Shown here in pieces: positions 20,991-32,260 of a stretch of DNA of 64,000 nt. Made by a program: the position numbers and the translations under genes. The notes under the pieces are model-generated. The model was not told the origin of the DNA and did no database searches. It saw only the letters and a program-made list of their open reading frames with translations. Positions within the stretch are counted from its first letter, which is position 1. Each line of letters begins with the position of its first letter. The stretch comes from Gnetum montanum (taxonomy: Eukaryota > Streptophyta > Gnetopsida > Gnetales > Gnetaceae), in NCBI GenBank assembly GCA_015680685.1, contig MNCI01010504.1, forward strand, positions 762,502-826,501, written 5' to 3'.

Positions 20991-21159
20991 GTGGTAACAA
21001 CTCATATGGAAGAAGAAATTAAGGAAAGAATAAAATAATACCCTTACTTTAAAAAGATTTTAACCAATATTTCCTATCAGCCTCACTATCAACTTACCTC
21101 CAATAGTTTATTGATGAAAGGACAAAGAATATGTATACCAAAAGGAAATTAGAGACTAA

Positions 21160-21900
21160 AATTGTTAAGTGAAGCACATGAAGTAACATACATAGGACAC
21201 CTAGGTTATATTAAGACCTATATGATAATTCAAAAATATTATTTTTGGCTTGGAATGAAAAATGATGTGCCCTCATACATTAAAAATTGTCCAACATGTT
21301 AAAGAATAATAGCTGAATAGAGGAAACCTAGTGGTTCATTACAACCTCTGGAAGTTCCAACCTAGAAATGGGAAGATATCACTATGGATTTAGTTGTGGG
21401 ATTGCTAATAACCAAAAAGGAAAATGACTCAATTTTCATAGTGGTTGATTATTTATCAAAGATGGCAAATTTTATAGGTTTGAATCACAAACACAGATGA
21501 AGAAATAATCCAAAAATTTGTAAGTGAAGTATTTCGATTACATGGTTATCCAAAATTTATCACTTTGGATAGAGATCCCAAGTTCATATTTGAATTTTGG
21601 AGAAATTTCTTCAAAGAGCTTGGAACCCAGTTAAAATTTAGCATAGCTTATCACCTTGAGACTGATGAACAAACTGAATGTGTAAATAGAATATCAAAAG
21701 ATATCCTACAAATCTATGTTGGGAGTAGACCAAAAACATGGAAGAATTATTTGCATCTAGTAGAATTTTCCTATAATAACTATTATCAAGGTTCTATACA
21801 TTGAACACCATTCAAATTAGTATATGGAAGAAATTTTTGTACATTAGTAACTTGGGTAGATCCAACCTTAAGTACAGAATGGAAGGAACAAGAAATGAAA
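21160..21900 (+). pseudogene. Integrase of the gypsy element
   Basis: Zinc-finger part EAHEVTYIGHLGYIKT...NCPTC, then the DDE core: [13 protein letters not shown] (first Asp), [36 protein letters not shown] (second Asp), SIAYHLETDEQTECVNR (Glu) and YVGSRPKTWKNYLHLVEFSYN. All three catalytic acidic residues can be read, but stops and a frame change around 21,490 break the frame. Confidence 0.9.
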
Positions 21901-21989
21901 ATAATGGAAAAAATTATCACAAAAGTTAAAAAAAATTTGCAAGCTTCCTAAGATAAATATAAAGAATATGTAGATCAACATTGACTTAA

Positions 21990-22420
21990 AAAATAATTCC
22001 AAGTAGGTGATCAAGTATTACTAAGAGTAAAACCTACTAGAAGTTCTCTTACACTTGGAAAATATACTAAATTGGCACCTAGATTTTGTGGACCTTTTGA
22101 AATCTTTGAAAGAATTAGTGAAGTAGCATATCAATTGAATATTCCAGCAGTCTTAAAAATTCATCTAGTTTTTCATGTGAGTTTGCTAAAGAAATTTCAT
22201 GAAAATGATATCCCATATGTGTTAGATTGGAATAATTTACCATTACAATTCAACACTAGCTTTGAAGTTAAACCCATTGCTATTAAGAACCAATGAGCCA
22301 AGAAATTACGAAATAAAAATATCAACAAAGTACTTGTTCAATGGTCAAATTATGATCAACAAACAAAATAGAGAGTTTATTTTAAATACTTATCCTCAAC
22401 TTTTTGAGCATCATGATATT
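21990..22420 (+). pseudogene. Integrase C-terminus with chromodomain-like tail
   Basis: [58 protein letters not shown], then IAIKNQ-stop-AKKLRNKNINKVLVQWSNYD, which follows the chromodomain pattern 'ILDRR...LRNR...VLVKW' of chromoviruses (targeting to chromatin). It places the element in the chromovirus branch of Ty3/gypsy. Confidence 0.8.
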
Positions 22421-22596
22421 GAATGATAAATTATATTTGTTATGGATGTAATAAATTATGTTTTATAATTTTTGATCTTTTATTTGTATAGATGATAATG
22501 AGGAAAATAAGGGAACTAAAGCTAAGGAGCATAACAATGAAGCAACAACTAAGTAGCTGAGTATAGAGGAAGCACTCAAGGACGAGCTAGATGCTT

Positions 22597-22609
22597 AAGG
22601 GGGGTAGAT
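22597..22609 (+). other. Polypurine tract
   Basis: AAGGGGGGTAGAT ends one base before the TGT of the 3' LTR, where plus-strand synthesis primes in this family. Confidence 0.85.
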
Positions 22610-23119
22610 TGTAACGTCCTGTCCCTTGTTAAGGATGCAAACAATTGTAAACAATGTAATTAACCTTCTAATGAAGGGGAACCTCATTATGAGGACTTAT
22701 GATTATTCATGTATCCCTTGGAAAAGGGTTTGACCCATGTCATTTAAGGCTAGGGTTAGAGGTTGTGCTAGGCATGGAGTTGTAGAGCTAGGAAAGGCAA
22801 ATAACAGGAGTTGAGTGAAGTGAGACAAAAAGGGCCTAATCACCCCTTTGGTAGGACAACCTAACTATGGTGGCAGTGTCGAATTGCCTCTAAGGCTTAA
22901 GTGGCATAGGAAGACAATTGTTAAGAGCATTATAGTACTCTCTTCCATTAATATAATTTTTCCATTTTCCTTGTTTAACTCTTCAATACCATTTATTTAT
23001 TCACTATTTAATTCATTTATTAAGTATTTATAATGTTTCTAGTATATTATCTGAGAAAACGATGAATGTAATAAATTAAGTGTTTTTATTTTTACAACAT
23101 CTAGGAATGGGATGTCACA
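22610..23119 (+). repeat. 3' LTR of the gypsy element
   Basis: Starts TGTAACGTCC and ends GATGTCACA. Counterpart of 13,393-13,902. The first and last bases form the short inverted repeat TGT..ACA. Confidence 0.95.
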
Positions 23120-23124
23120 ATGAG
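23120..23124 (+). repeat. Target site duplication ATGAG, right
   Basis: Matches 13,388-13,392. Confidence 0.9.
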
Positions 23125-24502
23125 CCAAGATATTATATCTATGATATTGCATCTATGATATCGTATCTATGACATCGTAGCTCTACATACGTCATCTTGA
23201 TGTGATGTAGTAGGTCCTAGTCACCCCTATAAATACCAAAAATTGGTAGCACCAACAAACAACATTTATTTCAACCTTAGGGAAACTCTTCCAGTTTGTT
23301 TTTGTAGTTTAAACTTAGTGATAGGGTCAAAGCCCATAGTATGGTATTGAATAGTTGAACAAAATCTTTATTCAAGTAGATTGTACTTGGAAACAGTTCA
23401 TGAACGATAATAGAGATTGAGATTGTTTTTCACCATTATAGCATCTATTTAGTTTCTTTGTTTTACTTAGCTAATTTTACTACTTAGTATAATTTTCATT
23501 TTCTTCATATGCTTACTTTAGGTTAGTCTTTTAACTTTCTCAAGCACTTTACTTTTTCATGCTCATTAGTAAGGTAAAATTATTATAGCTAGTTTGAGCG
23601 TATGTGTAATTGTTTGGTAATCCTAGTAGTATTATTGTTTGGTTCACACATTAGCATAACACTTGGCAACATAGTAATGGTTACATAAGCCCAAGATGGG
23701 TACAACAAGTTAGGAATGACTACTCATTGCCAGAGGATAGAATATATTTACATTTCTATTATCACTTAGATTTAGACCTTATTCTCATTTTCATTATGGT
23801 TGCACTTAGGAGTAACATGAGCTAACAACATAAAGATATCATATGCCTCACTTAAATTTAAACCATACACTTTCACTCCACTAACTCAAAGTGGGAAGAC
23901 AATGATCATGAATTGATTATCAACTTATAGCATACTTAGATTGTTCATCCATGGATTACGATCTAGTCACGTGTGTGCACTTGTGACTTGTATGGTGGAG
24001 TTTTGGGATATCCTACCACACATCAAATGGCTTCATGATGGATTTATATGACTTAATAAATGAAATATTTATGAGTACATTCTTTAATCTACTCCTAACC
24101 AAGTTCAAAAATTGGCAAAATAAATAGTATTTTAAAAAGTTTGGGAAAATGTAGAAGGAAAAAAAATTTCTATTTGAATAGTATTAGGGGAGGTTTTTTG
24201 CCTTAATTCAAAGATAAACTATTTATCTACTGATATGACTCATTATTTACAATTCATAATTAATAAAACACTAATAGAATATCATCATCTTAGAGTTAAA
24301 ACATACATGTGGCTTAAAATTCCTTTTGAACAAAAAATATGCTAACTGTAGAATATAAATAGCATTGAAGATGAATACCATATTTTGTTGCAATGTTATA
24401 TACTATAGCATATTCAACATAGATGAGATATTACAATTACAAATTTGATTGATTTATTTCAAATATTATTAAGAATACTATAACTTTCTTATTAATATTT
24501 TC
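23125..24502 (+). mobile_element. Continuation of the outer element's LTR and flank
   Basis: Because the gypsy insertion is bounded by exact target duplications, the sequence at 23,125 must have been contiguous with 13,392. It begins with a series of words ATATTATATCTATGATATTGC / ATCTATGATATCGTATCTATGACATCG and then a TATA box CCCCTATAAATACC (about 23,225), as expected for an LTR U3 region. The LTR end was not located. No coding signal to 24,500. Confidence 0.5.
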
Positions 24503-24520
24503 AAAAACTCATAGTATGTA

Positions 24521-24698
24521 ACAATAAGGTGTTAGCCTAGTGGTCTAGGTCTTGGCCTAGTAATTCTAAGTTACAAGTTCGATTCTACTAGGTAGCATTA
24601 AGTTATAAACTTCTATAAATCTTGGGATGTACCTATGTTTCACTTATTTCGAGTTCTAACACAACCCCCACCTCCCCCTTCCCTACCATACCATAAAA
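24521..24698 (+). mobile_element. tRNA-derived SINE
   Basis: About 178 bp with an A box TAGCCTAGTGG (24,533-24,543) and a B box AGTTCGATTCT (24,576-24,586), the spacing and sequence of a tRNA-type polymerase III promoter. It ends in a C-rich stretch and an A run. The 18-bp AAAAACTCATAGTATGTA flanks it on both sides (24,503-24,520 and 24,699-24,716), a target duplication typical of LINE-mediated insertion. It resembles Au-type plant SINEs in its first 40 bases, but the family was not checked. Confidence 0.9.
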
Positions 24699-24716
24699 AA
24701 AAACTCATAGTATGTA

Positions 24717-26275
24717 TATGTATGTATATTTCTACTATCCAATAGATCCAAAGGGTTTATAGAGCTACTAAAATTCTATTTTTTTTCATTATCCTATATA
24801 AATTGTGAAGATTTTGAAAGATATAAATGCACTTAAAGACAAGAAATTGTGCAATTCAATGTAACTTATGTTACTAACTTTATTATGGTGAAAAAAATAC
24901 CTACTACCACTTTATTTGTCATTTTCATTGATGAGCTAGGATAATATTGTTCTAAGAGGCCAACTACAATAAACCCTTAGAGAACCAACCTTACTTCTAC
25001 TAAATAAATTTCTTTTGATCATAAAGTTAAGGAGAAGCTTCTAGCAACCATAATTTCTTTTTTTCCTTGTGCATTAACACCAAAGGGGAGATTCCAAGTG
25101 AATAGTATAAATTGGTCAAGTCATAATTTTTGCTTAGAAGCTAATTACTAGATTATTTAACTTTATCATGGGAAAATAAATAAATAACTATGGTCATAAT
25201 GTTGGATCAAAAACTAAGCTTTTTTAAGGAAGTTACTAAAGTGTTAGATTTTGTCATAGAAATAAATAATTATGGTCATAATAGTAGGCTAATATAAGAA
25301 CTTATTTTTGGAAATTCCAAATTTATTGGACTCTATCAAAAAAATTATTAATTATCATCACAACACAAAAAGCAACACAAAATTTTAAGTTGTGTATAAT
25401 AACAAAAACTAACACAAAATTTCAAGATGAACAATTACTATTTCAAGAAGTAACATTTTCTTTGATTTCTTTTTTCAATATGAAAAAAATAGTAGGAGTC
25501 TAATTATGAATGAATCAATTGTTGGGATTTCATTAATTCAAAAACCAAAAAAAAATTATTTTAGTAAATATATATTGTAAACATAGATTTAAATTGGTGG
25601 ATAACTTCAGTTGTGATGAGTTAATTAAGGGTAATAATTTTTTTGTTTGAAATATTTTAATATTTGCTATTGATATGTTCTTAATAGCAAAAATTGGAGC
25701 TCAAATAAAATAAAATATATGTTTGTAGATCATTGTAATGTTGTTTCAAAAATGAAAATAATTTCTGAAACTAAAATGATAATATGTAGTACCAAATCCT
25801 ATAAAGATGATTTTTATATTGGTTTTTCTTCCTTCCTGGAAGTATTTAGTATTGCATTTTTAGATAAGTATTTATAGAATGATCGTGTCTCTTCAATGAT
25901 CTCTAATAATATGTATGTTGTACACTAATTATGTACAACCATGGTAATCTTCACTTGGTCTCGTATGCCTAAAATGATAATTGGATTTATTTTAAATACA
26001 ATGGTAGTAATGTTTCAAGCAACTAATATGAATTAAAACCAAAGCTATTGTTGTTTAAACAATGAGGCATCAACATGTAAAATTTCTATTCTCATTGAAA
26101 TAATAGCATATCAGCATGTAAACATCATTATGAATTTTCAAACAAGAGTTGTCTAGATGGAATGTAGAAGTGAATTTATAATTGTATCCTAAAAAATATG
26201 AATATACAATTCCATTAGGTGAAAACTTTCTTAATTGAATCCAGCTTGAAAACATGTCATTATTAATAATTCCAT
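24717..26275. other. No gene recognised
   Basis: AT-rich with poly-A/T runs. Some phrases repeat locally (TTATGGTCATAA near 25,190 and 25,270; AACACAAAATTTT near 25,375 and 25,393). No coding family is seen. Confidence 0.5.
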
Positions 26276-26379
26276 TGGGTTTCATTATCTCACCTAAAAT
26301 ATTTATTTTTCTTCAGCAAAGTATGACTAAATTTTTTTATGAATTGTTTATAAAAACTTGCTAAACCAAGGAATGATCT

Positions 26380-27200
26380 TACCTCCCTAACATTCTTAGG
26401 AGTTGCCCAATCACTAATAGCCTTTACCTTGGTAGCTTTCATTCAAAACTGATTTTAGAAAACAACATGCTCTAAATATATGATTTTCCTTTTGAAGAAA
26501 TGACTTTTCTTCATATTGATCAACAATTGTGCCTTCTCCAACTTAAGATACACCATTCTCAACTGATTTAAGTGCTCTTCCTTATTAGATCTATATACCA
26601 AAATACCATAAAAAAAGATAATATAACACTTAATAGTTAATTCCTTCATTACATCATGCATCAACCACATGAATGTAGCAAGTGCATTCGTGAGCCCAAA
26701 TGACATCAAAAACCACTCAAACAATCCATCTAGTATCTTGAAAGCTATCTTCCACTCATCACCAAGCCTAATTTTGATTTGATGGTATCCACTCTTTTGC
26801 TAAAATTCCATACATTATTAAGGAAACCTGTACCTCATTATTATCCTATTCAATGCCCTAGAATCAATGCACAACCTTCACTCATCACTATTTTTCTTTA
26901 GCACTAGCACCACTAGAACTGTAAGTAACACCTCTACTTGCCTTTGTAATTCAACCTTCTAATTTGGTGCTATCTGATAAGCTATCTTCTTTGGAATGGT
27001 TGCATTAGGAATGAAATCAATTTGATGTTGTACATTTTGCATTGGTGGTAACACATCTAGTTCCGACTTGAACATCTTGGGAAATTTCTCCTTTAAGCCT
27101 AACATATCTGTAGGAAGTTCAATCTTCACATCATCATGGTTAGCAGAAACTATTGTCATAAAAAAAACCAAAATCAGTTTCATCATATTTCTTAATGTAT
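26380..27200 (-). pseudogene. Reverse transcriptase and preceding linker, degraded
   Basis: Minus strand. KEKFPKMFKSELDVLPPMQNVQH (27,000-27,100, the stretch before RT), FEWFLMSFGLTNALATFMWL, MHDVMKELTIKCYIIF and FYGILVYRSNKEEHLNQL. The catalytic motif F-D-D-I-L reads F-Y-G-I-L, so both Asp are lost. A deletion removed the IDLRSGYHQ block that is still readable in copy B. Confidence 0.85.
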
Positions 27201-27659
27201 TTCCTCTATCCTAAAAGGATTAAGGATGTGTTAAGTAAGCTTTTCTTTTTTACTTGTTCATCCATCATACGAATCAAATCATGGATTCCTTCAGGTCTAA
27301 GGATGCTCCATACATTTCTTGATTCATCAAACTAAGCACCATTGTTAAAATTCCAAGATCTACTAAGAATTACATTAACATAATCTATTGAAAGTGCATC
27401 ATACTTCACTACATCATGAAAATGTTCAATTTTAAATATCAAACTACATTGTTCCCTTAACACTTGGGAAAAATCTTTAGGCAACTAATGCACTTTATAA
27501 GGTTTTAGATGAGGATTAGTTACCAAACCAAATCAAGAAATTTTCCTACAAGAAATTATATTTTCTCTGGGCTCTCCTATCAATTAAAACATGAATCCAC
27601 TTCCCAATAAGAAAACATCTAGCTCCAATCCAAAACAGCAAATTTTTTTTAGGGATGAT

Positions 27660-28600
27660 CTCCTATATTTACATTCCCCATACATATATAAGAATTTCAT
27701 TTAGAAACATCCTCAATTTTTGGAGCATGAGAATTACCTCATTGAAGACCTTGTCTTGATCTCTCTTCCACCTCCATGCTTTGCACATCCTTGCCCTTAG
27801 CTGCCTTGTGAAGTGAACATTTCCTTTGCTTGTGTTCCCATTCTCAATACTAGAGGCACTAGATTTTTGATGAGCTATTGCCTTAACCCTTGCCTTCTTT
27901 GACTTGATCCTACTTGGCTTTGTCCTTCTCATCATCTCTTTTAGTCTTCCTGTCTTCACTATTCTTCTTATCTTTAGATCTGGAATTAAATCCCTTCTTA
28001 GATCTAGATTTATTTTGCTTCCCCTTGAAAGTTTGTTTGCTTCTTTTTCCAAATCCACCTTATTTTTCATAGCCTTGAGTGTTAGAAATAACCCTTATCA
28101 ATAGTTTATGGCTCATAAAAAGACAAATCCTATTGGTATGTCATTTTAAGACCTTCTAAAAATATTGAAGCCTACCCATAATCCTCCTAGTTTACCTTAT
28201 CTTGATGAAATAGATCACAAAATTTGAAGTAGAATTCTTTAACATCCTTGTTAACTTGTCCTAGGAATTTTAACATCATAATGGTTTCTTGTCTCTAACG
28301 ATACTATGCAAAATTTCTCTTCAACCTATATTTCATTAGACTCTAATCTTTGATGGGTTAACCATTTTATCTTTCATAACCCTGGGACTTCTTTTCCTAC
28401 CAAGTAGAAGCCATACCTTCTTGTCTAGGTTTAGCAATAGTTATCCTAAAGTTATGTAGTACCTCTTCCAACTAGAAATGCTTCTTAAGTACCTTTAGCT
28501 AACTTGCAAAATCATTGGTGCCATCTACACCATTAAAAGGATTCAACTCTATGTACAGAAGCTTGGTACCATTTCTGAATGCTCTAGTAGCCTTGCCTCA
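27660..28600 (-). pseudogene. Gag remnant of the gypsy element, copy A
   Basis: Lys/Arg/Asp-rich stretch (KLSRGSKINLDLRRDLIPDL...) and a degraded zinc-knuckle-like region near 27,800-27,850. It is equivalent to 52,200-53,100 in copy B. No intact gag domain remains. Confidence 0.6.
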
Positions 28601-28623
28601 TCTTCCTTGTCAAGTTTCCTTAA

Positions 28624-29415
28624 AGAAGAATCACTTTCATAACCTAGGATTGAGGTATCAACTCACAAGTAAGACACAAGAGAATAGAATACAAAGATCA
28701 ACATACCACATGTTGATCTTGGAGCTACAATCACCGATTACACTTACTTGATGTGTTTACCCACTCTCTCTTGTTTAGCTCTCCACTCTCAAGCACTCTT
28801 TCTAAATCATTATCTAATAATGATGAAAATAAGATTGTATCTATCACAAACTAGAAGATAAGAAACCTAGAAACCATTTCTCAACTCAACTTGAGGATCT
28901 TTAGATGGTTTCCAAGTCTTCTTGCCTTCTCACAAACTTTTTCTATCCTTTTCCAACATATTACAACTATTTCCTAAGTTAGGATAGGTGTTTTGGAAGG
29001 TTTCCCCATTTGGACAGGTCATCTCTAATGTTGGAAAGATGTCTCTATGTCAACCTAACTCTCAAACAATACGTCTATTATTTTTCCCAGATGTCTCTTC
29101 CAGTTTCCAAGATGTCTTCACAACTTTTAAGACATCTTACTTGAGATGTTTTATTTGCAGTGGAGATGTCTCATCTAAGACATATCATGTTCTAGAGAGA
29201 AGTCTCCCTTGAGATATCTTCTTCTCAGTTGAGATGTCTCACTTGAGACATCATTCCAAACAGCAAGACCTCTAGTCTAAACTGTAGACATCTCCTGTCA
29301 CTCCTAAGCCTTAGCCAAGACATCTTCTAGTCCTAAAAAATGTCTCTTTAATGTTTGAAACCTCAGAAACATACACATAGAAAAAAACAAGGGAATTAGA
29401 AGAGGTATTACTACA
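28624..29415 (-). repeat. 5' LTR of the gypsy element, copy A
   Basis: Minus-strand LTR starting TGTAGTAATACCTCTTC at 29,415; the other end is approximate. It matches 53,159-53,934 and about 42,285-43,090. It is packed with GATGTCT/AGACATC words, several as the near-palindrome GAGATGTCTC. Confidence 0.85.
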
Positions 29416-29649
29416 TCATCTTTTTTGGAAATTTTTTTAGCAATGTAGTCCTTTTATTTCATTCATGTTATCAACATAAAAACTAGTGAGTTTATTTATT
29501 GATTCCATATTTATCTCTAATTTGTATTTTACTTATACTATCAACTACCACATGTCTTCTTGTTTTGTGACTATTATGTACAAACATTTTTCTATGCACA
29601 TATATTCTAAAGAATCACTACCTATAGAAATAGTAGTTCTTTTGAGGCT

Positions 29650-29950
29650 TCATACCTTTTGCACATAGTTACACCTCATATCACTGTAGATTATGCATGG
29701 AACTATTTGCTTCTGCACAATATCATGCTTGTTATTCTTGGTAATATCCAAGATAATATTTCTAATGCTCGATTTAGCATTAATGGTGTGAAGCCATGCT
29801 CTTTCCATGATGATTAAAAATTCACTTTTATTATTCTCTAGATGGATCACTAGAAAATCTACCAAGGAACACCATCCACTAATGATGATCACCAAATTAT
29901 CTATGTAACCCAAAGGAACAATGATTAATTATTTATAAGCTTTAGTTTGA
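29650..29950 (-). pseudogene. Aspartic protease remnant of an Athila/Tat-like element, copy A
   Basis: Minus strand: GYIDNLVIIISGWCSLVDFL, VIHLENNKSEFLIIMERAWLHTI, NAKSSIRN. This is the C-terminal half of the protease of Athila/Tat-type elements (compare 'VDFLVI...PLILGRPWLATADA'); the active-site half is not readable. It lies just outside the gypsy LTR, which split this older element downstream of the protease. Confidence 0.6.
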
Positions 29951-30929
29951 TATTTTTCCCTTTCATGGGTTACAAGTTTTAAGCTTTATAAATTTCTTGG
30001 AAAATAAAATGCATATCATAACTTGAATTTGGTATAGCTTTGCATGGTGTATTTCCTAGAATATGCAAATATATTTATAGACTTTCATGATCCATTGTTT
30101 CTTCAGAAGAGCTCTTGCTTAATCTAATTGCTGAATGCATGGGTAAGCATGATAAATTTTAAATTAGTCTCTTGAATAATAACTATTGTTGGCCTATTTG
30201 AGATACTAAAAGATAGTTGGATGACTATTGGAGTTGTAATCTATAGTTCTTGCACTTGTTAATGAAAGGTGGAAATGCTGCTAGCTCCATTAACAAGCAT
30301 GAAAAATTTCTTGAGAAAGGAATGCTTCCTAGGCTTATGCTTAAGGCTACTAGCACTATCATCCACCTAGAAAAGAAAAATGCATGTGACATTATTTTGG
30401 TGTGGTTGCATTGTCAAATTGTCTTGCTTAGGTGATGGTGGTATAAGTGGAAGAGAATATGAGAGTGATGTGCAAAGTGTGAAGATTGATAAGAGGCATA
30501 GGATGGTAACTTAGAATATGAAGTTGTGGATCTATGATATTTAGGAATGTAAAATAGGATAAAAAAGCATGAATAGTAGGATCATTTAATGAGATAAGTT
30601 TTTGAACATAGCAATGATATGAATCTCATTAGTAGTAAGGGTACTATTATCTTGGTAGTGGCATACCCCACAACTTGGATTTTAATATTGCTTATGATGT
30701 TACTTTTAAAGCATGAGGAGGCATATTACTTAGATAGTACTAGTGTTGGTTGGAGCATCTATAGTTTCTTTGAGGATAAGGCAATTTCCTTGGCATTTGC
30801 CTCTTGGAAAACTTGGATTTTAGTAAATATGCCTCTAATTATTGTAGTAAGAAGATCATGTGTGACATGATAAGGAAAATACTCTTTGGATATTTATACT
30901 TTCATATATCACATTAATCATCCTTTTTT

Positions 30930-32260
30930 GAGTTTGAATTAGCAAGCTCTCCTAGTGTAGCAGCTTTACCCTTATGCAAACACATATTCTTGGCTACCTC
31001 TTTCTTCTTATTTTTGTCCTAGTCCTTCTTATATTTTTTTTGCTCTCTGCATTTCTCCATGATTTTTAGGATTGATGCAAATTTCTCATCCACTTAATTC
31101 TATATTTTATTGATCTTTGCTGCAATTCTTAATATAAATTTATGCATTAGCAAAATATGTTATTGAACCATTACATTCAAAGAAGCCTCTTCTTCTTTTA
31201 CATCATAGGCATGAACATCCCTCTTAGGAAGGGATGGGTTCATATTATACTCTTTAGTTCTCTCCTTCATTTGAACTTCTTGTTGTTCTTTTACTACTTG
31301 GTCAATTAGCCTCCAAATTTGATGGGCCCTTAATTCTAATTGTCTTCCTTGGAAATAAATTCTAAGGATCTTACTAGTTTTTCTTCTTAGTCCATCTATG
31401 ATATCACATAGCTATTCTTTGTAAGTGAAGAAATGGTGTAGGCATTAGTGCAATAATGAATAGTACCTACTTAAGGCTTCATCAAGAGATTTGTAGTTGC
31501 TTGCTTCTATCATTACATCCACATCCTTAGATTGGACACTCTAGAATAGGTTTGGTGCTTCTCATTGAGAACTTGACAATTATTTTCTACTAGTGAATAG
31601 AATCAGGCTCTACTAAATTGTACCAACTATCTTCCTTTTGATGAGCATTCTTAGAAATAGGTTTAGATTTTGCAATTTTCTCTTAATATTTTGTAATGCA
31701 TAGACATCATAAAAACCTTGTCGATGATTCTACAAATCTACATTGTAACCGTCCTCAAATTTAGGAATATTGTTCATGTGTATAAACACTTAATGTACAC
31801 TCTTTTTGATGTTAGTTGAAATTATTATTGCCTCAAAGATCTTAATCATGCTTCTTATTATTAATAATGGTTTATCATATTCATTTGACACATTAAAATC
31901 ATCATGATGATCATGATCTCTACTTTTTTAATCATTATGGTAATTTTTTTTCTTTCCTTTTTGTGCCTCTTTTCCTATATTTTATCTTGATGTTTATCTT
32001 TGGATGTCTTAGGATTTCTCCTAGAATTCTCATAGGTTATTTATCTAGGTTCCTATCTAAGGCTCTTCACCCTTACCCACATTCATCCTCATCAAAGCTT
32101 GATGATGATGATGATGGTAAGCCAAGAGAACCATATCAACTTAGTCTTCTTCCGTGGTCCCTACATATATATGCCCTTAATCTAGCAGAGGTTATAGACC
32201 ATAAAGATCTTAGTGTTTTTGAATCTTGCCCATCTCTTATAGAAATGCTCGCTATGTAGA
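30930..32260 (-). pseudogene. Gag of the Athila/Tat-like element, copy A
   Basis: Read through stops on the minus strand: SISIRDGQDSKTLRSLWS near 32,240, an Asp/His-rich stretch, then IPKFEDGYNVDL-stop-NHRQGF (31,690-31,760), the gag pattern 'FxGxxDPxxHLxxF', and a long charged C-terminal part. Two further versions exist at 55,470-56,790 and 38,040-39,100. Decayed. Confidence 0.55.

Larger units (their letters stand above)
13393..23119 (+). mobile_element. Complete Ty3/gypsy LTR retrotransposon (9.7 kb)
   Basis: Two direct LTRs of 510 bp (13,393-13,902 and 22,610-23,119), both TGT...ACA, are flanked by the identical 5-bp target duplication ATGAG (13,388-13,392 and 23,120-23,124). A Met-tRNA-like primer site follows the 5' LTR and a polypurine tract precedes the 3' LTR. 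Order inside: antisense gene, leader with tandem repeats and a 5S rRNA fragment, gag, protease, RT, RNase H, integrase, chromodomain-like tail. All plus-strand genes carry stops, so it can no longer move by itself. It sits inside the LTR of another element. Confidence 0.95.
26276..29415 (-). mobile_element. Truncated gypsy element in copy A
   Basis: Minus-strand Ty3/gypsy fragment: 5' LTR (about 28,624-29,415), gag, protease region, and RT cut off at 26,276 where the duplication ends. It is the duplicate of the gypsy element next to copy B; both share the same flank just outside the LTR (TCATCTT), so the insertion is older than the duplication. Confidence 0.85.

Noticed and set aside
28950-29350. 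Possible CRISPR-like or short-spaced repeats (GATGTCT)
   Set aside because: Repeats are only 7-10 bp with irregular spacing inside an LTR of a plant element.
30250-30870. Plus-strand frames of 61-83 codons in copy A with relatives in copy B
   Set aside because: They are matched only through the duplication, and frame breaks differ between copies; more likely the reverse side of the older minus-strand element.
31963-32259. 98-codon plus-strand frame with Asp run
   Set aside because: Antisense to the Athila-like gag and built on a GAT repeat; broken in copy B.
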